64,000 nucleotides of DNA from VAXT01 sp963827725 (GCA_963827725.1 CAWHBM010000001.1:1-64000); one strand, 5' to 3'; counted from the first letter of the stretch, positions 51,856 through 60,830 are shown. Program-made: numbers and translations. Notes: a model not told the origin generated them from the letters alone.

Positions 51856-51915
51856 TTTCGCTTTGAAGTTCGAGCGTAAGCGGGCCGCGACGGGCAAAGC
51901 CCGCCCCGACGGCGT

Positions 51916-52164
51916 TTAGTGAAGAACCCGCGTGCGGTGCAGGTAGTCGTCCACGACCAGCAGGAACCCTTCGTCGCGGGCGATTTCGCTCAGCGTGCCC
52001 TTGGTGAACTCGTCCAGCTCGGACGTGCCGGCTAGCTCGACCAGGAACGAGCCCAGGCGGCCCTCCTGGGACATTGCGGCCATACGCAGGAAGATCTGCC
52101 GCGCTTCCGCGTCCTGGGAGATCGCCTCGAGCGACTCGAGATCCTGCATCCATTCGCCGAACAT
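51916..52164 (-). CDS. small protein of unknown function downstream of parB
   Basis: 82 residues, acidic and mostly helical: MFGEWMQDLESLEAISQDAE, FLRMAAMSQEGRLGSFLVEL, LSEIARDEGFLLVVDDYLHR. No signal peptide, membrane helix or known motif. Its start overlaps the parB stop by 1 bp, so it is probably translated with parB. I do not recognise the family. The tight coupling to parAB near the origin makes a real gene likely and a role in segregation possible but unproven. Confidence 0.6.
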   Translation of the reverse strand: MFGEWMQDLESLEAISQDAEARQIFLRMAAMSQEGRLGSFLVELAGTSELDEFTKGTLSEIARDEGFLLVVDDYLHRTRVLH

Positions 52165-53042
52165 CAGTCCTGCAACGCGGAGCTGCCACCATTGGGTACG
52201 GATCCCGCCCGTTCGAGGGCCTCGGCGAGCTCCTCGAGCTGGACCTCGCTCTCGACCGGGATCTCGAGCCCGCGGGCGGTGACCCGCGCCGAGAATCCAG
52301 TCAGGGCCTCAGCGGCACGGCGCACGCGGACTGCAAGCTCAGGGTTGGTCGGCGCCTGGCGCTTGCGCTTCACCTTCGCGCCGGACCAGCGCGCCTCGCG
52401 CTCCGCCGCGCGCACCGAAAGGCCCTGGCGGACGATCTTGCGGGCAAGGCGGCGCCGGCCCTCGTTGTCCGGAACGGCCAAAACTGCGCGGGCATGGCCC
52501 TCGGTCAGCTCCCCACGCTCGACCATGGACAGGATGTCGTCGGAGAGCTCCAGGAGCCGCACTCGGTTTGAGACGGCAGGCTTCGAGCCGCCAACGCGCT
52601 CGGCGATCTCGCCCAGCGAGAGTCCGAACTCGTCAGTCAGGAGCGCGTAAGCACGGGCCTCCTCGACCGGTGAGAGCTCCTCGCGCGCCACGTTCTCGAT
52701 GAGGCCGAGCAGCAGCGAGTCGCGGTCGTCCGCGTCGCGAACCAGCGCCGGAAGGAGCGCCACGCCTGCCTCGCGCGCAGCGCGCCAGCGCCGCTCGCCT
52801 GCGATCAGCTCGTAGCCGCCGGCCGGCCGGAGTCGCAGAACGACTGGCTGGATGATCCCCTGCATCCGGATCGACTCGGCCAGGCCCGCGGTCGCCTCGT
52901 GATCGAAGCGCTTGCGCGGCTGGCGCGGGTTCGGGTGGATCAGCTCGACGGGAACCTGAGCCAGATCGCTCGTGCCGGCTCCTCCGATCAGGACCTCGAG
53001 GCCGCGGCCGAGGCCACGCCTCTCGCTAGGGACGCTCGACAA
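52164..53042 (-). CDS. parB: chromosome partitioning protein ParB
   Basis: About 292 residues from a TTG at 53042. GLGRGLEVLIGG is the N-terminal ParA-interacting motif, and VPVELIHPNPRQPRKRFD begins the CTPase domain. IAGERRWRAAREAG is the ParB box GERRxRA, LIENVAREELSPVEEARAY follows, the helix-turn-helix is LSLGEIAERVGGSKPAVSNR, and a dimerisation tail ends the protein. It binds parS and spreads as a clamp. No parS-like GTTTCACGTGAAAC was noticed in the window. It overlaps parA by 17 bp. Confidence 0.92.
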   Translation of the reverse strand: MSSVPSERRGLGRGLEVLIGGAGTSDLAQVPVELIHPNPRQPRKRFDHEATAGLAESIRMQGIIQPVVLRLRPAGGYELIAGERRWRAAREAGVALLPALVRDADDRDSLLLGLIENVAREELSPVEEARAYALLTDEFGLSLGEIAERVGGSKPAVSNRVRLLELSDDILSMVERGELTEGHARAVLAVPDNEGRRRLARKIVRQGLSVRAAEREARWSGAKVKRKRQAPTNPELAVRVRRAAEALTGFSARVTARGLEIPVESEVQLEELAEALERAGSVPNGGSSALQD

Positions 53043-53832
53043 GCTCCATCGCCACCTTCCAGTAGGCCTCCGCACCTGCCGAGCGCGGGTCGTAGGTGAT
53101 TATCGGCTCGCCGTGGCTCGGCGCTTCCGCGATGCGCACGGAACGCGGCACCCGCGCCCTGAACAGCAGCGATCCGAAGTGTCGTTCGAGCTCCGCGGCG
53201 ACGTCAGCCGACAGCCGTGTTCGCCCGTCGACCATCGTCAGGACGACGCCGGCGAGCGCAAGCTCGGGATTCAGCCGCGTGCGGATCAAGCCCAGTGAGT
53301 TGACGAGCTGCGAGAGCCCCTCGAGCGCGTAGTACTCGGCCTGCACGGGCACGAGGACGCGGCTCGCCGCGGCCAGCGCGTTCACGGTCAGTGGGCCGAG
53401 GGAGGGCGGGCAGTCGACGAAGACGAAGCCGTACGTGTCCGCGGCGGGGGCGAGGGTCTCGGCGAGGAACCGCTCCCCGTCACCGCGCCGGGCGAGCTCC
53501 GCGGCGGTTCCCGCAAGATCGGGCTTCGACGGGATCAGGTCGAGGTTCTCGAAGCGCGTCGCTCTCGCGAGCTCGCTCGGAGGCGCGCCGTCGAGGAGGT
53601 CGCAGCTCGAACTGCCGTTCGCGCGCTCGCCGAGGCCTGACGTCGCGTTCGCCTGCGGATCGAGGTCGACGAGCAGCACGCGCTCTCCGGCGTGCGCGAG
53701 GCACGCCGCCAGATTGACGGCAGTCGTCGTCTTGCCGACGCCGCCCTTCTGGTTCGCGACGGCATAGATGCGCCCGGCGGCCACTAGTGCCCCGTCCAGT
53801 AATGCCGCCGAGCTCTGGGTCGCGAGCACCAA
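53026..53832 (-). CDS. parA: chromosome partitioning ATPase ParA
   Basis: A deviant Walker ATPase: AVANQKGGVGKTTTAVNLAA, LLVDLDPQANATSGLG, FVFVDCPPSLGPLTVNALAA and PVQAEYYALEGLSQLV. With ParB it segregates the origin region. About 268 residues; an internal GTG would give a shorter N-terminus closer to family average. It sits between rsmG and parB, the usual order near the origin. Confidence 0.93.
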   Translation of the reverse strand: MVLATQSSAALLDGALVAAGRIYAVANQKGGVGKTTTAVNLAACLAHAGERVLLVDLDPQANATSGLGERANGSSSCDLLDGAPPSELARATRFENLDLIPSKPDLAGTAAELARRGDGERFLAETLAPAADTYGFVFVDCPPSLGPLTVNALAAASRVLVPVQAEYYALEGLSQLVNSLGLIRTRLNPELALAGVVLTMVDGRTRLSADVAAELERHFGSLLFRARVPRSVRIAEAPSHGEPIITYDPRSAGAEAYWKVAMELVERP

Positions 53833-53955
53833 GCCAGAGGCCGCACTCGACGGCCAAGGCTTGCAGCCTTGGCAAGGGCGAGGGTGGGCTCTGGCGCCGC
53901 GTGATCGCGGGCCAGGCCGGCATGTATTGCTGGATGGGGCACCAGGCCACTCTAG

Positions 53956-54546
53956 TCAGGCGAGAGGACGTTTCCGGGCCACGCCCGGGCGGCGGGGGAA
54001 CCCCGCAGGAGTCGGCCCGATCTTGGGCACGACGGCCAGGCCCGACCGCTCCTCGGGCAGGCCTCCGCCGAGTTGCTCGGCCGCTCGCCCAAGCTGCTCG
54101 AGATCCGCGGTCGGGCCCAGCCAGAGAACCGCCGCGCCGCCCGGCCGAACGAGCGGCAGCGTCCACTCGAGCGCGACCGGCGGCGCGGCGAGAGCCTTCG
54201 CGACGGCAACGCCGAAACGGTCTATCTCCTGCTCCTCGGCCCGGCCCCGGATGACGGTCACGTTCGGAAAGCCGGCCGCCGCGCGCTCGAGAAACGCCGC
54301 CTTGCGCAGATTCGCCTCGAGCAGCGTCACTTCACGGTCGGGAAGTGCGGCCGCGAGCGGGATCCCCGGCGACCCGCCGCCGGAGCCGACATCGACGATC
54401 GGCCCGGAGATCTCCCGAACGACGTCCACTCCGCGGAGCGCATCCTCCACGAGCATCGCCCAGGCCTCGTCCCGGTCGCGAATCGCCGTCAGCCCCGGCG
54501 TGGCCAGCAGCTCCTGCAGCCAGCGCTCGAGCCGGGGGTCGGTCAA
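53956..54546 (-). CDS. rsmG: 16S rRNA (guanine-N7) methyltransferase
   Basis: 196 residues. The SAM motif is IVDVGSGGGSPGIPLAAALP, LLEANLRKAAFLER follows, and PNVTVIRGRAEEQEI and PLVRPGGAAVLWLG complete the fold. It methylates G527 of 16S rRNA. It overlaps khpB by 4 bp and precedes parA, as in many genomes. Confidence 0.92.
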   Translation of the reverse strand: MTDPRLERWLQELLATPGLTAIRDRDEAWAMLVEDALRGVDVVREISGPIVDVGSGGGSPGIPLAAALPDREVTLLEANLRKAAFLERAAAGFPNVTVIRGRAEEQEIDRFGVAVAKALAAPPVALEWTLPLVRPGGAAVLWLGPTADLEQLGRAAEQLGGGLPEERSGLAVVPKIGPTPAGFPRRPGVARKRPLA

Positions 54547-55199
54547 GCGAGCGGCAAGATGACGACGAAGCGGTTCGGCTCGGTGCCTTCGCTTCCCGTC
54601 TCGACGCCGTCGAATTCCTTCAGCCGCACGTGGATGGTCTTCCGCTCGACGGCCGTCATCGGCTCGAGCTCGATCCGCGAGTGGGTCGCGAGTGCCTCCT
54701 CGGCACTTCGGACGGCGAGCGCTTCCAGAGCCGTGCGGCGGCGCTCGCGGTAGCCGGCAGCGTCGACGACGACGTCCTTGCGGTCGTCGGGCCGCGACCG
54801 CCAGACGATTGCGTTCACGAGGTACTGGATCGCGTCGATCGTCTGCCCGTGCTTTCCGATCAGGAGCCCGAGGTTCGACCCCGAGCAGGTCGCGGTCAGA
54901 GCCTCGTCGTCTTCCTCGATCTCGATCCGGCAGCGGACGCCGATTCCCGCGGTGATCCGCTCGACGAGATCGCGCACCTGACCCGCGAGGTCACTGTCGG
55001 CAACCGCGGGCCCGGCGGCAACGATCGCGTCGTGGTCGACCGAGGCGATCACCCGCGCCGGCGCGTAGCCGACACCGAGCAGGCCACGCTCTCCCTCGGA
55101 GACGACCTGGAACTGAACAGCGGCCTTGTCGAGGTCGGGATGGAGCTTCTCGAGCTCCCGGAGCGCCGCCCACTTGGCTTCGCCCGACGGTCTCGCCAC
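54543..55199 (-). CDS. khpB: KH/R3H RNA-binding protein (Jag/KhpB)
   Basis: 218 residues: N-terminal Jag-like domain (FQVVSEGERGLLGVGYAPAR), KH domain with SNLGLLIGKHGQTIDAIQYL, and R3H domain with YRERRRTALEALA and RIELEPMTAVERKTIH. It binds RNA with KhpA and affects cell elongation. Its position between yidC and rsmG is conserved. Confidence 0.92.
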   Translation of the reverse strand: MARPSGEAKWAALRELEKLHPDLDKAAVQFQVVSEGERGLLGVGYAPARVIASVDHDAIVAAGPAVADSDLAGQVRDLVERITAGIGVRCRIEIEEDDEALTATCSGSNLGLLIGKHGQTIDAIQYLVNAIVWRSRPDDRKDVVVDAAGYRERRRTALEALAVRSAEEALATHSRIELEPMTAVERKTIHVRLKEFDGVETGSEGTEPNRFVVILPLA

Positions 55200-55227
55200 T
55201 CGCCTCGACCTGGCGCTGATCCTCCGT

Positions 55228-56064
55228 TCATCGCCTCGACGCCTTCTTCTTCTTGCGCTTCACGCGCTTGGGTGGAGCCGGCTTGGCGGGCGGCTCTGCA
55301 GACGCCGCAGGCGCCTCTCCGTCCCCGTCCGCGGCAGGTGGCGGCTCCCCCTTCGGTGGAGTGCGCGACGAGCGCTTCGGCGGCGTCGGAGGCTTCTTCG
55401 GAACGAGGCTCCGCGTCACGACTCCCTGCCCGACGGTCCACAGGTTGGTGGTCACCCAGTAGAGGACGAGACCGACCGGGAAGTTGACGAGAACGGGCAC
55501 GAACGCGACCGGCAGCACCATCATCAGCGTGCGCTGCGTCTTGTCCATCGTCGCCGACATGAAGTACGTCGACGCGAGCTGGCTCAGGACGTAGATCGTG
55601 AGCAGCACGTATCCGGACCAGTGCGCGTTCGCGTGAGCCGTGATGTCCGGGACGAAGCCCAGCCAGCTGATCGTGTCTCCCGGCTGCGAGCAGCTCGTCC
55701 GGGTCGCGCAGGACGAAGTAGAGCGCGAAGAAGACCGGGAGCTGGAAGAGGATCGGGAGGCACGGAGCCGCCGGGTTCACGCTGTTGTCCCGGTAGAACT
55801 TCATCAGCTCCTCGTTGCGCTTCTGACCTTGTCGTGCTTGTAGCGCTGCTGGATCGCCTTCATCTCCGGCATGTGCGCCTGCATGGACTGCATCGAGTGG
55901 ATCTGCTTGACCGTCAGCGGGACGAGCAGCATCCGGACGAGGATCGTCAGCGCCACGATCGACCAGGCCCAGGGAAGGCCGATCGCGCCGTGCGGGCCAA
56001 GCCACTCGAGGACGGCCCGCAGGATGTCTTCGAGCGGAGTGAGCGGGTTCGCGATGAAGATCAT
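55228..56064 (-). CDS. yidC: membrane protein insertase YidC (two frameshifts)
   Basis: It inserts membrane proteins with or without SecYEG. The N-terminus is MIFIANPLTPLEDILRAVLE and the first helix and hydrophilic loop follow (VRMLLVPLTVKQIHSMQSMQ). After a shift near 55835 come NEELMKFYRDNSVNPAAPCL and PILFQLPVFFALYFVLRD. After another near 55690 come STYFMSATMDKTQRTLMMVL and VNFPVGLVLYWVTTNLWTVG, then a basic tail of Lys/Arg/Pro. All parts are conserved, so the shifts are likely consensus errors. Confidence 0.85.
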
Positions 56065-56303
56065 CGGAAGAGCCTCTGATCTTTCGGCGTAATCGACACC
56101 GCCATGGCTCCAGGGGTTGCAGCGGAGCAAGCCGCCAGCCTGCAAGCACGACGCCTCGGAAAAACCCGTACTGGCGGAGCGCGTCGATCGCGTACTGCGA
56201 GCAGGACGGGTGGTACTTGCAGCCGCCCGGGAAGAGGACCCCGAAGGTGTAGCGATAGGCGTAGACGAGGCCGATCCCCAGGTAGGCCGGCAGTCGAAAG
56301 CAT
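56065..56303 (-). CDS. yidD: membrane insertion efficiency factor YidD (frameshifted)
   Basis: The hallmark PGGCKYHPSCSQYAIDALRQ is present, preceded by GLVYAYRYTFGVLF and followed by GVVLAGWRL and RCNPWSHGGVD. Two indels disturb it: an extra T after the ATG at 56303 and one extra base at the RL/LRCNPW joint. In the repaired frame no stop codon separates it from the YidC start, so either the two are fused or a third indel hides a stop. The ATG overlaps the rnpA stop. Confidence 0.75.
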
Positions 56304-56647
56304 CATGCCGTCGCCTTCCCAAGCACTTCGTCGACACGCTCCCCGAGCCACTCGAAGCCCTTCGACTCAGTGCCGTCCACGAGCCCGGGCCGGACGATCA
56401 GCACGTAGTCACAACCCGGCGGCAGCGTCTCGAGCCGGGAGCTCCACGTCTCTCGGAGCTGCCGCTTGATCTTGGAGCGGACGGTCGAGCCGCCGGTGCC
56501 TTTCGGTACTGCGATGCCGAGTCGCGGCTCCTCCCCATCTTCCCGCGGGAACCAGTAGAGAACGAGGAAGCGGGTCGACACGGAGCGGCCGTGCCGGTAG
56601 ACGGCGTCAAAGTCCCGGGAACGGGAGAGGCGGTGCCGGCGATGCAC
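56303..56647 (-). CDS. rnpA: ribonuclease P protein component
   Basis: 114 residues. RRHRLSRSRDFDAVYRHGRS is the N-terminus, FLVLYWFPREDGEEPRLGIA follows, and the RNR-type motif is VRSKIKRQLRETW. It binds the RNase P RNA to mature tRNA 5' ends. It lies 11 bp after rpmH, the usual origin-proximal pair. Confidence 0.93.
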   Translation of the reverse strand: MHRRHRLSRSRDFDAVYRHGRSVSTRFLVLYWFPREDGEEPRLGIAVPKGTGGSTVRSKIKRQLRETWSSRLETLPPGCDYVLIVRPGLVDGTESKGFEWLGERVDEVLGKATA

Positions 56648-56658
56648 GAGATTCGAGG

Positions 56659-56793
56659 TCAGGCAGAGAGCCGCTTGCGTCCCCGGGCCCTCCGTCGCTT
56701 CAGGATCGCCCGGCCGGCGCGCGTCGACATGCGAGCGCGGAAACCGTGCCGTCGCTTCCTGCGGCGTACGTTTGGCTGATAGGTCCGCTTCAC
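56659..56793 (-). CDS. rpmH: 50S ribosomal protein L34
   Basis: 44 residues starting with GTG: KRTYQPNVRRRKRRHGFRAR, then MSTRAGRAILKRRRARGRKR. This is the complete, highly basic L34. First gene of the minus-strand origin block, with the dnaA upstream region on its other side. Confidence 0.97.
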   Translation of the reverse strand: MKRTYQPNVRRRKRRHGFRARMSTRAGRAILKRRRARGRKRLSA

Positions 56794-57068
56794 GGTGAGA
56801 GGTGAGAGAAAAAGAGGAACGAGCGCTGTTTTCCCAGAGCGCGAGGCCAGTATAGACGAGTGCCTCGAGGCTAGGTTATCCACAGCCGAGCAGGTGTTTA
56901 CAGCTTTGAAAAATCGCTGCGAGGAGGTGACTACCGGGGCTGCGCGCCTCGAGCTCGGCCCGACTTTCCACACCTGTGGACGAAGGTGTGGAGTAGCAGG
57001 AAAACCCTGCAAAACGTACTCTTTTTGCCCACGGGTGTCTCCCATTGAGTGCCCGGGACGACGCTGTT
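56794..57068. other. rpmH-dnaA intergenic region with DnaA boxes
   Basis: About 275 bp. TTATCCACA, the consensus DnaA box, is at 56877-56885, and near-boxes occur in TTTCCACACCTGTGGAC around 56965-56980. Two divergent promoters (rpmH and dnaA) must lie here. It is likely an accessory part of the origin or the autoregulatory site of dnaA. Confidence 0.65.
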
Positions 57069-58462
57069 ATGCTCGCCACTAGTTCCCCCTACCGAGGAGA
57101 TTGGTCCGGCGTCGTGGCGCGCCAGCAAGAGCTGACAGCAGAGAGTCTGTGGACCGAAGTCTCGGGCCGCCTCCAAGAGGCGCTGAACGACACAACTTTC
57201 GGCACCTGGTTTGGTGATGTCTCCAGTCACGAGCTCACCGACGAGACGTTCGTCCTCTCTGTTCCCAACGACTTCACGCGCGAGTGGATCGAAGGGCATT
57301 TCCTCGACCTGATCGGGGCAGCCGTTCGCGACGCGACAGGCGCAGACCGGCAGATCCGGCTCTCGGTCGAGCAGCACGAGGTCGAGTCGGCAGGTCCGAT
57401 CCCGGAGCCGGAGACACCGGGTCAGGACCGGATTCGACATGAGCCAGAAGTACACGTTCGACTCGTTCGTGATCGGCTCGTCGAACCGCTTCGCGCACGC
57501 GGCCGCGCTGGCCGTAGCGGAGGCTCCGGCCCAGGCGTACAACCCGCTCTTCATCTACGGCGGAACCGGCCTCGGGAAGACGCACCTCCTGCAGGCGATC
57601 GGCCAGTACGTCGGCGAGCATTCGCGCAAGCTCTCCGTTCGCTACATCACGAGCGAGACGTTCATGAACGACTTCATCAACTCGCTGCGCGACAAGCGCA
57701 TCGAGGGGTTCAAGCAGCGCTACCGGACCTACGACCTTCTTCTGATCGACGACATTCAGTTCCTCGAGCACAAGGAGCGAATCCAGGAGGAGTTCTTCCA
57801 CACGTTCAACTCGCTCTACGAGGCGGGCCGGCAGATCGTCATCTCCTCCGACCGGCCGCCGCGCGAGATCTCGACCCTCGAGGAGCGGCTCCGCTCGCGA
57901 TTCGAGTGGGGCCTCGATCACGGATATCCAGCCGCCCGACCTCGAGACGCGCATCGCGATTCTCCGCAAGAAGGTGAAGACCGACGGGATCCACATCCCC
58001 GACCCGCAGGTGCTGACGTTCATCGCCGGGCGCGTGTCGACCAACATCCGCGAGCTCGAAGGCGCGCTCACCAGGGTTGTCGCCTTCTCGAGCCTCACCG
58101 GCCGGCCGATGACCGTCGATCTCTCCCAGGACGTGCTCAAGGACGTCTTCCCGCAGGGCGAGGCTCCCGAAGTTTCGATCGAGCGCATTCAAACGGCGGT
58201 GACCGACCGCTTCGGGCTCTCGATGGAGGAGCTCTGCGGCGAGCGACGGTCGCAGAACATCGTCTATCCGCGCCAGGTCGCGATGTATCTCTCGCGCGAG
58301 CTCACTGACGCGTCACTCCCGAAGATCGGCCGGGAGTTCGGCGGGCGCGACCACACGACGGTGATTCACGCGACGTCGAAGATCGCGCGGCTGATTCGCG
58401 AGGACCGCTCTGTGTACAACCTGGTGCAAGAGCTGACCGCGCGCATCAAGCAAACCCGGTAG
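57069..58462 (+). CDS. dnaA: chromosomal replication initiator protein DnaA (two frameshifts)
   Basis: Domain I: ESLWTEVSGRLQEALNDTTF and FTREWIEGHFLDLIG. A shift near 57430 leads to domain III: YTFDSFVIGSSNRFAHAAAL, Walker A FIYGGTGLGKTHLLQAIG, Walker B DLLLIDDIQFLEHKER, and ISSDRPPREISTLEERLRSR. A second shift near 57925 leads to the rest of domain III (VSTNIRELEGALTRVVAFS) and domain IV with REFGGRDHTTVIHATSKI. Start ATG 57069 is likely; GTG 57114 is an alternative. The gene is essential, so both indels are probably sequencing or assembly errors. Confidence 0.92.
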
Positions 58463-58622
58463 ATCTGGGGACAGTCGAACAACGCCCCTTCTGACATGTG
58501 CAAAAGGACCACTTCCCCACAAAACGCATCCCCAGGGCAAACGCCCGCCACTAACCGCGATAGGGCATCATCCCCAGAGTCCACACCCCTTACTACTGCT
58601 ACTACAAAATCTTTCTAAATAG
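58463..58622. other. probable replication origin (dnaA-dnaN gap) with DnaA-trio-like repeat
   Basis: The 160 bp holds several DnaA-box-like sites (TTCCCCACA, ATCCCCAG, TCCACACCC). At the dnaN side, the minus strand reads an AT-rich tract, then GTAGTAGCAGTAGTAA (58590-58605), then GGGGTGTGGACTC. This is the order AT-rich / TAG-type trios / DnaA box described for the bacterial origin unwinding element. The last 20 bp before dnaN are AT-rich. Confidence 0.7.
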
Positions 58623-59756
58623 ATGACAGAGATAGAAACCGCAGTTGAAGCAGCCGTGAAGGTCACTTGCTCAAAAGACGAGCTCACCCGCGCTCTCTCG
58701 GTTGTCGGAAGGGCAGTTTCGTCGCGCGCCTCGGTGCAGGTGCTCGGCGGTGTGCTGTTGCGCGCCGGCGATGGTCAGGTCGAGCTCGCGGCGACGGACA
58801 TGGAGCTCTCGCTTCGTCTCATCGTTGACTGCCAGGTGGAAGGTGAAGGCGCGGTGGTCGCGCCGGGTCGCCTGCTCGTCGATCTGGCGCGGTTGCTGCC
58901 GGAGGGCGACGTTGTCCTCGAACACAGGCCGGAGCAGGGTGCGCTCGAGGTGACCTGCGGATCGGCGAGCTACAAGCTCAACACCTACAGCGCTGAGGAT
59001 TTCCCGAAGCTTCCGGACGCCGAGAGCGCAGAGACATTCACGGTTGACCGTGGCGCGTTCCTGGAGACGGTGTCGCGCGTCGCCCGTTCGGCCTCTCGGG
59101 ACGAGTCGCGTCCGGTGCTCACCGGCATCCTGGTTCGCTTCGAGGCCGGGAAGCTCGTGATGGCGGCGACGGACTCGTACCGGCTCTCGGTCAAGGAGAC
59201 CGAGTTGGCCGGCGGCGAAGGAGCCGACCTCGAGGCAATCGTCCCGGCGCGCGCTCTCACCGAGCTCTCGCGGATCGCACAGGAGGCGGGCGACCTGCGG
59301 ATCGGCGTGCAGGAGAACCATGTCGTGTTCGGAGCGGGCGAGGTCTGGCTAACGACTCGCCGGATCGACGGGCAGTTCCCGAACTACAAGCAGCTCTTGC
59401 CAGAGACGTTCGAGCACGAGGTCAAGATGGACCGCGAAGAGCTTCTCGAGGTGGTGCGGCGCGCCTCGGTGATGGCGCAGCGCAACTCGCCGCTCCGTCT
59501 GCGCTTCGCGGAGGGGGAGTTGACCGTCTCGGCACAGACGGCGGACGTCGGTGAAGCGAAGGAGTCGCTCCCTGCGCAGTTCTCAGGTGAGCCGCTCGAG
59601 ATCGGGTTCAACCCCGAGTTCCTCCGCGACGGCCTGGAATCGGTTGACAGCGACGAGATCGCGCTGAGGCTGATCAGCCCGCTGAGGCCCGGTCTCATTC
59701 ACTCCGAAGCCGACAACTTCTCGTACTTGATCATGCCGATCCGGCTCGCTGGCTGA
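58623..59756 (+). CDS. dnaN: DNA polymerase III beta subunit (sliding clamp)
   Basis: 377 residues, three clamp domains: VTCSKDELTRALSVVGRAVS, AATDMELSLRLIVDCQVEGE and TYSAEDFPKLP in the first; SRDESRPVLTGILVRFEAGK and AATDSYRLSVKE in the second; RASVMAQRNSPLRLRFAEGE and SYLIMPIRLAG in the third. It tethers the polymerase to DNA. Complete and uninterrupted, unlike the neighbouring dnaA. Confidence 0.96.
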   Translation: MTEIETAVEAAVKVTCSKDELTRALSVVGRAVSSRASVQVLGGVLLRAGDGQVELAATDMELSLRLIVDCQVEGEGAVVAPGRLLVDLARLLPEGDVVLEHRPEQGALEVTCGSASYKLNTYSAEDFPKLPDAESAETFTVDRGAFLETVSRVARSASRDESRPVLTGILVRFEAGKLVMAATDSYRLSVKETELAGGEGADLEAIVPARALTELSRIAQEAGDLRIGVQENHVVFGAGEVWLTTRRIDGQFPNYKQLLPETFEHEVKMDREELLEVVRRASVMAQRNSPLRLRFAEGELTVSAQTADVGEAKESLPAQFSGEPLEIGFNPEFLRDGLESVDSDEIALRLISPLRPGLIHSEADNFSYLIMPIRLAG

Positions 59757-59765
59757 GTTCCAGGG

Positions 59766-60830
59766 CTGATCGTCCAGAAGCTCACGCTCCGCGACTACCG
59801 CTCCTACGCCTCGCTCGAGCTGAGCCTCGAGCCGGGCTTGGTGCTGGCTGTGGGCGACAACGGAGCCGGTAAGACGAACTTGCTCGAGGCGCTGCACGTC
59901 GGGACGCAGGGCTTTTCCCCGCGAAGCCGCAACGACGCGCAGCTCGTGCGCTTCGGCGCCGACGCGGCGCGGATTGAGCTTGCAGGCGATCTTGGCGGCC
60001 GGAAGCTGGAGATCGAGCTCACGCTTCGGCCCGGCGAGGCCAAGCGGGCCGAGCTGAACGGCGCCCCCTTGCGCGCGGCGGAGCAGCTCCGTGCGGAGGT
60101 CGCAACGCTCGTCTTTACCCCGGACCGGCTCGTCGTGGTCAAGGGCGGCCCGGCAGCCAGGCGCGCGTACTTCGACCGGGCGGTGGGCCGGCTTCTACCC
60201 GCTCGGGCAGCCCTTCCCGCCGAGTACGGTGCGGCCGTCGTGCAGCGAAACGCGGCGCTGCGGCGCGTGATGGCCGGAGCGTCGTCACGGGACGCGGTTG
60301 CCCCGTGGACACAGCGCGTGGCCGAGCTCGGAAGCGCGCTTGTCACGGCTCGCCATGAGGCGATCGCTGCGCTGCGGCCGCCCTTCGCCGAGCGGGCCGC
60401 TGAGCTGGGACTCGCAGGCGCCGAGCTGCTGTACGAGGCCGAGCCGACCAGCACCGAAGCCCTCGAGGCGCGGCTGGACGAGGATCTAGACCGCGGGACG
60501 ACCGGCCTTGGCCCGCACCTGGACGACGTCGGGATCGGCGCCGGCGGGCGCGACCTTCGTCGCTACGGCTCACAGGGAGAGCAGCGACTGGCCGTGCTCT
60601 CGCTCCTGCTCGCCGAGGCGGCGCTGATCACCGATCGCGGCCCGGCGCCGCCGCTTCTTCTCCTCGACGACGTGCTCTCGGAGCTGGACGAACGCAGGCG
60701 CCGCGCTCTTGCCGAGCGGCTCAGCGGCCCTGGACAGACGCTGATCACCGCGACCGGCGCATCGGCTCTTCCCTTCGAGCCCAGCCAGCTTGTCGAGGTT
60801 GAGCCCGGGTTTGCGAGGGCTGCATCGTGA
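59766..60830 (+). CDS. recF: DNA replication and repair protein RecF
   Basis: SMC-like ATPase for gap repair. The true N-terminus is IVQKLTLRDYRSYASLELSL, followed by Walker A VGDNGAGKTNLLEALHVG, signature RYGSQGEQRLAVLSLLLAEA and Walker B LLLLDDVLSELDERRR. No ATG, GTG or TTG precedes the N-terminal motif in frame; a CTG at 59766 is the only near-start codon, 10 bp after the dnaN stop. Starting later (about 59838) would remove the first beta strands, so CTG initiation or a small error is likely. Confidence 0.88.
   Translation: MIVQKLTLRDYRSYASLELSLEPGLVLAVGDNGAGKTNLLEALHVGTQGFSPRSRNDAQLVRFGADAARIELAGDLGGRKLEIELTLRPGEAKRAELNGAPLRAAEQLRAEVATLVFTPDRLVVVKGGPAARRAYFDRAVGRLLPARAALPAEYGAAVVQRNAALRRVMAGASSRDAVAPWTQRVAELGSALVTARHEAIAALRPPFAERAAELGLAGAELLYEAEPTSTEALEARLDEDLDRGTTGLGPHLDDVGIGAGGRDLRRYGSQGEQRLAVLSLLLAEAALITDRGPAPPLLLLDDVLSELDERRRRALAERLSGPGQTLITATGASALPFEPSQLVEVEPGFARAAS

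Noticed and set aside
52164..57068. parS site
   Set aside because: The consensus GTTTCACGTGAAAC or a close match was not seen near parAB or elsewhere in the window; CACGTG alone occurs by chance.
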